Source: Bradyrhizobium zhengyangense
GTDB lineage: Bacteria; Pseudomonadota; Alphaproteobacteria; Rhizobiales; Xanthobacteraceae
Reading direction: 5' to 3'
Assembly (NCBI RefSeq): GCF_022012435.1
Contig: NZ_JAKLUA010000012.1
Coordinates: forward strand, 142,802-206,801
DNA length: 64,000 nt
A program made the position numbers and the translations under genes. Position 1 is the stretch's first letter; each line of letters opens with the position of its first letter. Below, piece after piece: positions 1 through 6,560 of the stretch. The notes below the pieces were generated by a model that had not been told where the DNA came from, did not search any database, and saw only the letters and a program-made list of their open reading frames with translations.

Positions 1-2
1 TC

Positions 3-122
3 GATGTAAGCCAGCGGCCGAAATCGCTGATGGAGACCTTTCGCAGCACCTGGCGCAACGGAGCCGATCTCGACCCGAGGACCGGTGTGAGCAAGAACGC
101 TACGAGGATCCGCCGTGATTAA
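3..122 (+). CDS. C-terminal fragment of an unknown protein (5' truncated)
   Basis: An open frame runs from the window edge to a TAA at 120-122 and encodes about 39 basic residues ending in TRIRRD. Its stop overlaps the GTG start of the next gene (GTGATTAA at 115-122), the kind of junction seen between translationally coupled genes. That overlap is the main reason to believe it is coding. The other two frames are less convincing. No domain can be recognised in so short a piece, so the function is unknown. Confidence 0.4.
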   Translation, partial: DVSQRPKSLMETFRSTWRNGADLDPRTGVSKNATRIRRD

Positions 123-720
123 TTTGCAGGCGGTCATCCTTTCGCTATCCGTAGCCTATGCGGTGATCGGGGCGCTGCTGTTGGTCGTGCTGGTCTATGC
201 GCGGCTGCACTGGTCACTGAAGGCGATCGCCGTCGTCGTGACCAGCGCGTTCTATGTCGTGAGCTTCACGGAAATGCGTGGGTTGCTCGGCTGGGCCAGC
301 AGCGAGCGGCTGCCGACCGCCTTCAAGCTGCTCAAGGCGCGGATCGTCGAGCCGCATTCGCTGGAGGGCGATCCCGGGTCGATCTATCTGTGGGTCGAGG
401 AACTCGACGAAGATCATCGTCCGAGTGGCATTCCGCGGGCCTTCCGCGTTCCCTACAACGACACCCTGGCCGACAAGACCCATGCGGCGGAGAACGAGAT
501 TGCGGCGGGCCATCCGCAAGGCGGGCGCGCGGCGGACTTTGGCGGCGGCGAGGGCAGCCTGATCGACATGGTCCGGGAATATGTGACGCCCAAGGTCATC
601 CTTGAGACCAGCGGCGGCGATTCCTCGACCGGTGAGTTCAATGCCCCACCGGCCGGCGCGCAGGGAGCGGTGTTTACACCCCTGCCGCCGCCCCGGATGC
701 CGCCCAAGGACGAGCAATAG
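115..720 (+). CDS. Hypothetical membrane-anchored protein, 201 aa
   Basis: The GTG start overlaps the stop of the preceding frame. The N-terminus has two hydrophobic segments (about residues 5-28 and 35-52). A soluble part follows with a conserved-looking stretch around IYLWVEELDEDHRPSGIPRAFRVP reading as one ordered domain (about residues 85-115), then a Gly/Pro-rich low-complexity tail. It is probably an inner-membrane protein with a cytoplasmic or periplasmic tail. I do not recognise the family. A minus-strand frame through this region has a fair ribosome site near 780, but its protein is a low-complexity Arg/Gly/His shadow, whereas this one has ordered composition. Confidence 0.7.
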   Translation: MINLQAVILSLSVAYAVIGALLLVVLVYARLHWSLKAIAVVVTSAFYVVSFTEMRGLLGWASSERLPTAFKLLKARIVEPHSLEGDPGSIYLWVEELDEDHRPSGIPRAFRVPYNDTLADKTHAAENEIAAGHPQGGRAADFGGGEGSLIDMVREYVTPKVILETSGGDSSTGEFNAPPAGAQGAVFTPLPPPRMPPKDEQ

Positions 721-837
721 GCCCTTCACCATCGCGGCCGCCTGGCGCTGGTCAACTGCCTTGCGCTGGCGCATCTTGTTGACCTCCCTCAAATTGGCTT
801 TATCGGCTTCCAATAAGATTATGAGGGTGGAGGGTGT

Positions 838-1578
838 GTGCTTCTCGCTGTCTTTTCGGATATCCACGGCAACCGGCAGGCGTTCGAGGCGTGCCTTAAG
901 GTGGCCCGCGCGAAGGGCACGGAGCGGTTCATCCTGCTCGGTGATTTTGTCGGTTATGGCGCCGACCCGGAATGGGTCGTCGACACCGCCATGGATCTGG
1001 TCACCCGTGGCGCCGTCGCCGTGCGCGGCAACCATGACGAAGCCGTCAACACGACCTCCGAGAACATGAATAACGAGGCGCAGATCGCGATCGAGTGGAC
1101 TCGCGGGCGGCTTGACGCAGCACAGCGGCGGTTCCTGGCCGAACTGCCGATGCTGGTGGAGGACAGCGACCGCCTGTTCGTGCATTCGGAAGCTTCGAGC
1201 CCCAAGCGGTGGCATTACGTCCGCTCGACCGCGGATGCCGCCAAGAGCCTGATCGCAACGCCGGCCCATGTCACTTTCTGCGGCCACATTCATCGGCCCG
1301 CGCTCTATTCGATGTCGGTGACGGCGAAGATGACGAGCTTCGTGCCCAAGACCGATGTGCCGGTGCAGCTGCTGCGCGGCCGGCAATGGCTCGCCGTGCT
1401 CGGCTCGGTCGGCCAGCCGCGCGATGGCGATCCCTCCGCGTCCTTCGTGCTGTTCGACACGGACTCGTGCCAGATCACCTATTGCCGCGTGCCCTATGAC
1501 ATTGCGAGCGCGGCAAACAAGATCCGCGAGAACGGCCTGCCGCCCTGGCTCGCCGATCGGCTGTCGCAGGGGCGCTAG
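838..1578 (+). CDS. Calcineurin-like metallophosphoesterase
   Basis: The protein has the dimetal phosphoesterase motifs in order: FSDIHG near the N-terminus, LGDFVGYGADP, RGNHDEA, and the C-terminal CGHIHRP. A family-typical GSVGQPRDGD segment follows. The length (246 aa) suits a stand-alone YfcE/ApaH-like phosphoesterase. The start is GTG at 838, behind a GAGGGTGGAGGG ribosome site. Six bases separate it from the next gene, a Ser/Thr kinase, so the two probably share a transcript. Removing phosphate from the kinase or its targets is one likely role (inference); nucleotide or phosphodiester hydrolysis is the alternative. Confidence 0.88.
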   Translation: MLLAVFSDIHGNRQAFEACLKVARAKGTERFILLGDFVGYGADPEWVVDTAMDLVTRGAVAVRGNHDEAVNTTSENMNNEAQIAIEWTRGRLDAAQRRFLAELPMLVEDSDRLFVHSEASSPKRWHYVRSTADAAKSLIATPAHVTFCGHIHRPALYSMSVTAKMTSFVPKTDVPVQLLRGRQWLAVLGSVGQPRDGDPSASFVLFDTDSCQITYCRVPYDIASAANKIRENGLPPWLADRLSQGR

Positions 1579-1584
1579 AGGCCG

Positions 1585-3018
1585 ATGCCCAAATCCCAGG
1601 TCAAGTCCGGCGCGGAGGTCGACGGCTATACGATCGGCGAATGCGTCCATGCCGGCGGCATGGCGACGCTATGGACGGTCACCCATCCCGGCATCGATGG
1701 CCCGCTGCTGATGAAGGTCCCGCGAGCCTCGGAAGGCGAGGATCCCGCCGCGATCGTCTCCTTCGAGATGGAGATGATGATCCTGCCGCGACTCGCCGGT
1801 CCGCACGTGCCGCACTGCTATGGCACCGGCGATTTCGCTCGCCAGGCCTATGCCGTGATCGAGCGCATTCCCGGAACCACGCTGTACAAGCGGCTGCCCG
1901 ATCTGCCGCTGCCTTACGAGGAGGCGCGGCTGCTGGTTGCCAAGATCGCGGCTGCACTCGCCGATCTGCACCGGCAGAACGTCATCCATCACGATATCAA
2001 GCCGAGCAGCGTCATGTTCCGCGAGAGCGGCGAGGCGGTGCTGATCGATTACGGCCTGTCGCATCACGATCATCTGCCCGACCTGCTGCAGGCGGAGTTC
2101 CGTCTGCCTTACGGCACCGCGCCATACATGGCACCGGAGCGGCTGCTGGGCGTGCGTGACGATCCGCGCAGCGATCTGTTCTCTCTCGGCGTGCTGCTGT
2201 ACTTCTTCACGACTGGCGAGCGTCCGTTCGGCGAAGGCGAGACGCTGCGCGCGATGCGACGGAGACTGTGGCGCGATCCGCATCCGCCGCGAAGCTTGCG
2301 GGCCGACTATCCGCCCTGGCTCCAGGAGGTGGTGCTGCGGTGTCTCGAGATCGAGCCGGTCCGGCGCTATCCGACCGCAACGCAGCTCGCCTTCGATCTC
2401 GCGCACCCAACACAGGTCAGGCTGACCGCGCGTTCGGAGCGGATGAAGCGCGATCCCTGGAGCGTGGCATGGCGGCGCCGTTTCAACCAGGATGCCACGC
2501 AGCCACGGGCGAAGCCGGATGTTGCCGAGCAGATCGCCTCAAGCCCGATCCTTGCAGTCGCGCTCGACACGGTAGAAGGTGAGCCGGAGTTGAATGAGGC
2601 GCTACGCGTCACCACGGAGCGCATTCTCGCCACGCTGCCGTCAGCGCGGCTCGCCTGCATCAATGTGCTGAAGCTCAACCGCATCGCCATCGACAAGACG
2701 CTGGACGAGCAGGGCTCCAACAAGCATATCGACCGCCTGGTCGCGCTCAGGCATTGGGCCACGCCCCTGAAGCTCGACGAGAGCCGGCTGTCGGTTCACG
2801 TGCTGGAGGCGGTCGATCCCGCTACGGCACTGCTGGAATTCGCCGAGATCAACCAGGTCGACCAATTCATCATCGGCGCCCGGCAGAGCTCATTCAGGCG
2901 CACGCTGCTTGGCAGCATCTCGGCCAAGGTGGCGGCGGAAGCGACCTGCACCGTCACCGTGGTGCGGCCGCCGCGGATGGCTATTGCCAAACCGGACGCC
3001 GGCGTGGTGTGGGGCTAG
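1585..3018 (+). CDS. Serine/threonine protein kinase fused to a C-terminal universal stress (UspA) domain
   Basis: Residues 14-275 form a Hanks-type kinase: glycine-rich loop VHAGGMATLW (21-30), probable catalytic Lys44 in LLMKVP, catalytic loop HHDIKPSSV (HRD replaced by HHD, Asp137), DYG in place of DFG (155-157), and MAPE (182-185). A basic linker leads to a UspA domain (about 320-465) ending with GARQSSFRRTLLGS and a TVTVVRP strand. The usual Usp G-x2-G-x9-G-S nucleotide motif has Gln at its second Gly. There is no membrane segment, so the protein is cytosolic. Placed six bases after a metallophosphoesterase, it may form a phospho-switch with it. Such kinase-Usp fusions are known, but the pairing is notable. 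Confidence 0.9.
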   Translation: MPKSQVKSGAEVDGYTIGECVHAGGMATLWTVTHPGIDGPLLMKVPRASEGEDPAAIVSFEMEMMILPRLAGPHVPHCYGTGDFARQAYAVIERIPGTTLYKRLPDLPLPYEEARLLVAKIAAALADLHRQNVIHHDIKPSSVMFRESGEAVLIDYGLSHHDHLPDLLQAEFRLPYGTAPYMAPERLLGVRDDPRSDLFSLGVLLYFFTTGERPFGEGETLRAMRRRLWRDPHPPRSLRADYPPWLQEVVLRCLEIEPVRRYPTATQLAFDLAHPTQVRLTARSERMKRDPWSVAWRRRFNQDATQPRAKPDVAEQIASSPILAVALDTVEGEPELNEALRVTTERILATLPSARLACINVLKLNRIAIDKTLDEQGSNKHIDRLVALRHWATPLKLDESRLSVHVLEAVDPATALLEFAEINQVDQFIIGARQSSFRRTLLGSISAKVAAEATCTVTVVRPPRMAIAKPDAGVVWG

Positions 3019-3024
3019 GAAAGT

Positions 3025-3216
3025 TCAGGCCGCGTGGGCGGTGTGGACCGAACGCTTGCGGCGGATCGGCCAAGAGAACTGAGGGCCGGGCTCGCCGTGA
3101 TCCGGACTGCCGCCGAAGTACTGGATGATCTCGCGGCAGGGCTCGCAGTTGAAGAGGTTACGCGACGCGGACGCCTTGGTCATTTCCTTCAGGCAGTTCG
3201 GGCAATGCGGTTTCAT
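3025..3216 (-). CDS. Small zinc-ribbon-like protein, 63 aa
   Basis: The product begins MKPHCPNCLKEMTK and has a second CEPC knuckle about 20 residues on (CPNC...CEPC), a minimal four-cysteine metal site. The rest contains an aromatic QYFGGSPDHGEPG stretch and a basic tail. A weak GGA lies about eight bases before the ATG. It converges on the kinase gene with a six-base gap. It is likely a real conserved small protein of unknown role; DNA/RNA binding or protein contact are possibilities only. Confidence 0.7.
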   Translation of the reverse strand: MKPHCPNCLKEMTKASASRNLFNCEPCREIIQYFGGSPDHGEPGPQFSWPIRRKRSVHTAHAA

Positions 3217-3238
3217 TGGCTTAGTCCAGTATGAAATT

Positions 3239-3418
3239 TCAATGCCGGCGCGGTGACCGGAACGGGACGTCCAGGTCGGCCGTCTCGGCGCCCGGATCGT
3301 CGCGCATCTCGCCTTCGGAGCGTTCGAGCCGACCGAAGAAATAGTCGAGGTTCGGATGCGGGCGCCGCGGGATGCGACACCTGCGTTTCGGCTGACGCTT
3401 CACGAGGGCGATCTGCAT
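3239..3418 (-). CDS. Small basic hypothetical protein, 59 aa
   Basis: The frame begins with ATG at 3418-3416, four bases after the stop of the small membrane protein at 3423-3563, and encodes an Arg-rich N-terminus followed by PHPNLDYFFGRLERSEGEM. The aromatic LDYFFGRLE segment reads more like protein than chance. There is no recognisable domain. Its position directly behind another small gene suggests a two-gene unit. A conservation test would decide whether it is real. Confidence 0.45.
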   Translation of the reverse strand: MQIALVKRQPKRRCRIPRRPHPNLDYFFGRLERSEGEMRDDPGAETADLDVPFRSPRRH

Positions 3419-3422
3419 GGTG

Positions 3423-3563
3423 TCAGCCCGGATAGCGGTTGCGACCGATGATGCGGATCGAACGTGCCGGGACCTGGACCGGTCCGGCCGATGGGCCGAA
3501 CACAACGAACGCACAAAAACCGATCCACAACGCCACGCCAGTCCAAACCAGGGTCGTCGTCAT
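3423..3563 (-). CDS. Single-pass small membrane protein, 46 aa
   Basis: The ATG at 3563-3561 is preceded by AGGAG with good spacing (AGGAGCACATC before the ATG). The protein has one hydrophobic helix (about residues 4-23, MTTTLVWTGVALWIGFCAF) followed by a short Pro-rich and basic tail (RSIRIIGRNRYPG). It fits a typical small inner-membrane protein with the basic tail in the cytoplasm. It sits between rpe and the zinc-ribbon gene on the same strand. The function is unknown. Confidence 0.65.
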   Translation of the reverse strand: MTTTLVWTGVALWIGFCAFVVFGPSAGPVQVPARSIRIIGRNRYPG

Positions 3564-3722
3564 GATGTGCTCCTGTCAAATCAGGCAGGAATCACTAGCG
3601 GTGATTTGCGCGAATCAGGGAAGCCCGGAGGAGTACGGGTCGTGGTTGCAATTTTAGGCATTGCGCGTCGCAACACCCGTAAGAACCGCAGATTTGCGGG
3701 CGTTCGCGTCGCTCTGAGAGCT

Positions 3723-4424
3723 TCAGATTGCTTCGCCGCGGGCCCCGAGCGCCGCGTTGCGGATCGCTGCAATATTGTTCTTGTAGGCGTCCTGCGTGCC
3801 GCCCTTGAACACGGAGGTGCCGGCGACGAACGCATTGGCGCCGGCAGCTGCGAGCGCGCCGGCGACATCGGGGCCGACGCCGCCATCGACCTCGATATCG
3901 ATCGGACGCCCCGCCGTCATCGCGCGGATGTCGCGGATCTTGCCGATCGCGGAGGGAATGAAGGCTTGACCGCCGAACCCGGGATTGACCGACATCACCA
4001 GCACGAGATCGACGAGATCAAGCACGTATTCGAGCACGCTGATCGGCGTGCCCGGATTGAGCGAGACGCCGGCCTTCTTGCCGAGTGCGCGGATGGCCTG
4101 GAGCGAGCGGTGCAAATGCGGACCCGCCTCGGCATGCACGGTGATGTGGTCGCAGCCGGCCTTGGCGAAGGCCTCGAGATAGGGATCGCAGGGCGAGATC
4201 ATCAGATGCGCATCGAACACCTTCTTGGTGTGCGGGCGCATCGCCTTGATGACGTCAGGGCCGTAGGAGATGTTGGGGACGAAGTGACCGTCCATCACAT
4301 CGAGATGGAGCCAGTCGGCGCCGGCCGCATCCACCGCGCGGACCTCCTCGCCGAGCTTCGAGAAATCCGAGGCCAGAATCGAGGGCGCGATGGCCAGGGG
4401 GCGGTGGGCGAAAGCTTGGGTCAT
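3723..4424 (-). CDS. rpe: Ribulose-phosphate 3-epimerase
   Basis: It interconverts D-ribulose 5-phosphate and D-xylulose 5-phosphate in the pentose phosphate and Calvin pathways. The TIM-barrel motifs are clear: APSILASDFSKLGEE at the N-terminus, HLDVMDGHFVPN, VFDAHLMI, VMSVNPGFGGQ, and EVDGGVG with the phosphate-binding end AGTSVFKG. The catalytic Asp residues of LDVMDG and EVDGG and the metal-binding His of DAHLM are present. I chose the ATG at 4424 (MTQAFAHRPL, 233 aa), which gives the family length; the frame extends 18 residues upstream without need. Confidence 0.96.
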   Translation of the reverse strand: MTQAFAHRPLAIAPSILASDFSKLGEEVRAVDAAGADWLHLDVMDGHFVPNISYGPDVIKAMRPHTKKVFDAHLMISPCDPYLEAFAKAGCDHITVHAEAGPHLHRSLQAIRALGKKAGVSLNPGTPISVLEYVLDLVDLVLVMSVNPGFGGQAFIPSAIGKIRDIRAMTAGRPIDIEVDGGVGPDVAGALAAAGANAFVAGTSVFKGGTQDAYKNNIAAIRNAALGARGEAI

Positions 4425-4675
4425 GGCGCTGTTTCCCGGGCGGCAGGGGCGAATGGCCTCGCCTAACATGGGCCTCACAGCCGGGCAATGCAGGGGCGGT
4501 CAGCTTCCTGTGGGCGGAAAATTCTGCCGCCGCCGGCATGAATTGCCGATGTTCCCGCACTCCGCAAAGCGCCGCCGTGCCGGATTTCATTGAGCTTTTT
4601 TCGCTGGCACGACGCTTGCTGACCTTAATGGCCGGAACATTGGCCGCGGCATGCCGCATGGGTTGGAGTTGTGCA

Positions 4676-5491
4676 ATGTTGTTCGCGCTTGGCGCCGTCT
4701 CGACTGCGCTTGATGCCATTCAATCGCTGACGAGCTCGAAATCGTCCTCGACGCAGCAGACCGGCTCGTCGCAAGGCGCGACCAATCCGTTCGCGATCGA
4801 CAGCAGCAACAGCATCAGCAGTTCAACCAGCAGCGCGGCTCCGTCGGTGAATGCGGGCTACTATCCGCAGATCTCCCCGGAGACGATGAATGCGCTGTTC
4901 GCCGCGCAAAGCCAGTCGAATTCATCGACCAGCTCAGCATCGTCGAGCGCGACATCCTCGGCCCCGATGAGCCGTGATGACGCGCTGAAGGATCTGTTCT
5001 CGAAGCTGGACGCCAATGGCGATGGCCAGATCAGCAAGTCCGAGTTCGAGAACGCGCTCGGCGCCGGGGGCACCAATCTGGCGCAGGCCGACGACGTGTT
5101 CTCCAAGCTCGATACCAATTCGGACGGCAGCGTCAGCCTCGACGAGATGTCGAAGGCGCTGAAGGGCGCCGGCGGCCATCATGGTGGTCACCACCACGCG
5201 CACGCGGCGAGCGGCTCGGGCGACGCGTCGGGCAGCGGTTCGGATTCCTCCTCGTCGTCGTCGAGCGGCGGGTCGACCTCGACCACCACGACCGCCGCCG
5301 ACGGCTCGACCACCACCACCGTCACCTATGCCGACGGTTTCAAGATGACGACGACAGTGCCGGGCGCCTCCAACTCGTCGAACGGCTCGGGCGGCGGCAG
5401 TTCGCCCTATGACTGGTTCGGCCAGATGATGCAGCGCCAGGCCCAGACCGCAGCGGGTTCTGCGGCTTCGTCGATGTCGATGAGCGTGTAA
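4676..5491 (+). CDS. EF-hand calcium-binding protein with Ser/Thr- and His-rich regions, 271 aa
   Basis: It contains two canonical EF-hand loops, DANGDGQISKSE (about residues 113-124) and DTNSDGSVSLDE (about 147-158), so it should bind Ca2+. A histidine cluster (GGHHGGHHHAHA) follows, then long Ser/Gly/Thr-rich low-complexity stretches. The N-terminus (MLFALGAVSTALDAIQSL) is hydrophobic but is not a clear cleavable signal. The start was set at the ATG behind TTGGAGTTGTGCA. The frame continues upstream to 4538 without an obvious ribosome site. It may be exported or surface-located; the His-rich patch may bind a transition metal. Partners are unknown. Confidence 0.85.
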   Translation: MLFALGAVSTALDAIQSLTSSKSSSTQQTGSSQGATNPFAIDSSNSISSSTSSAAPSVNAGYYPQISPETMNALFAAQSQSNSSTSSASSSATSSAPMSRDDALKDLFSKLDANGDGQISKSEFENALGAGGTNLAQADDVFSKLDTNSDGSVSLDEMSKALKGAGGHHGGHHHAHAASGSGDASGSGSDSSSSSSSGGSTSTTTTAADGSTTTTVTYADGFKMTTTVPGASNSSNGSGGGSSPYDWFGQMMQRQAQTAAGSAASSMSMSV

Positions 5492-5507
5492 GGCGCTCTC
5501 CGAGATC

Positions 5508-6512
5508 CTAGCCAAACCGATCCTTCCACGCCGGCTGCGCACCCGGGAACGGCAGCGCGGTTGCGCTGTAGACGCCGCGGGCGATCGCGCGGGCGACCAC
5601 GTTGGCGGCGACCATGCCGAGCTCGGTGAGGCCGACGATCGGATCGATCGGCTTTGCGCATGTCGCGGCGGCGAACAGCACGTCACCATCGGTCGGGGCA
5701 TGCACCGGATAGATCGCACGCGCAAAGCCGGTGTGCGCGATCATCGCCAGCCGTTTGGCCTGGGGCTTGCTCAGCACCGCATCGGTGACGACGACGCCAA
5801 TCGTGGTGTTCTCGCGCTCGGTTGCGGCAGGACCACCCTTGATGCGCATCTTGAGCATGTCGTCGGTGAATTTGTCGGGCAGTCCGCGGCCGCCGAACTC
5901 GCCGCCAACCTCGAACGGCGCCGCCCAGAACCAGGGTCCGTCGCCGACGGTGGCGCTGCCGACCGCATTGACGGCGATGAGCGCCGCGACCTTGACGCCG
6001 CTGCTGGTGACTGCGGATGCCGAGCCGAGCCCGCCCTTGAACGTCGCTGTGGTGGCCCCCAGGCCCGCGCCGGCGCTGCCGAGCGCAAATTCGCGCCCGG
6101 CTGAGGCGGCCGCGGCATAGCCGAGATCGCGATAGGGCGCGAAGCGGCCCCATGCCTTGTCGCCGCCGTTGAGCAGATCGAACAGGATCGCGCCGGGCAC
6201 GATCGGGATCAGGGCCTCGCGGACGCGGAAGCCGCGGCCCTGCTCGGCAAGCCAGGCCTGGATGCCGCCGCCGGTCTCGATGCCGAAGGCAGAGCCGCCC
6301 GACAGCGCAATCGCGTCGACGCGCTCGACCGTATTGGCGAGGCCAAGCAGCGCGTCCTCGCGCGTGCCGGGGCCGCCGCCGCGGATGTCGATCGCCGCAA
6401 CCGCGGGCTCGTCGAACACGATTGCCGTTGCGCCCGACGCAAGCTCTGCGTCATCGGCATGGCCGACGCGGACGCCGGCGATATCGGTGAGGAGGTTTTT
6501 CAAGGACGGCAC
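5508..6512 (-). CDS. P1 family N-terminal nucleophile peptidase (DmpA/NylC-like aminopeptidase or esterase)
   Basis: The 334-residue protein has the P1 peptidase layout: N-terminal TDIAGVRVGHADD, RGGGPGTRE, ALSGGSAFGIETGGGIQAWL, and late in the chain RENTTIGVVVTDA. In this family a precursor cleaves itself before a Ser or Thr that becomes the nucleophile; in NylC this is an Asn-Thr bond, which matches the NT of NTTIGVV. It therefore probably hydrolyses N-terminal residues of peptides or small amides. It is cytosolic, with no signal peptide. It converges on the EF-hand gene, 16 bases apart. Confidence 0.9.
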   Translation of the reverse strand: MPSLKNLLTDIAGVRVGHADDAELASGATAIVFDEPAVAAIDIRGGGPGTREDALLGLANTVERVDAIALSGGSAFGIETGGGIQAWLAEQGRGFRVREALIPIVPGAILFDLLNGGDKAWGRFAPYRDLGYAAAASAGREFALGSAGAGLGATTATFKGGLGSASAVTSSGVKVAALIAVNAVGSATVGDGPWFWAAPFEVGGEFGGRGLPDKFTDDMLKMRIKGGPAATERENTTIGVVVTDAVLSKPQAKRLAMIAHTGFARAIYPVHAPTDGDVLFAAATCAKPIDPIVGLTELGMVAANVVARAIARGVYSATALPFPGAQPAWKDRFG

Positions 6513-6560
6513 TCCATGCGGCTGGCACGGTCTCAGCGATAGCGCACGCGCGCGGCGCGC

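Noticed and set aside
3..720. Phage remnant at the left edge
   Set aside because: The short overlapping genes recall phage spacing, but no phage domain, integrase or attachment site is visible.
214..1650. 478-codon open frame on the minus strand with a GGAGG-like site near 785
   Set aside because: It covers two plus-strand genes with clear composition or motifs and encodes an Arg/Gly/His-rich product without any domain; typical of antisense frames in GC-rich DNA.
3417..4466. 349-codon plus-strand frame opposite rpe
   Set aside because: Fully antisense to the secure rpe gene; product is charged low complexity.
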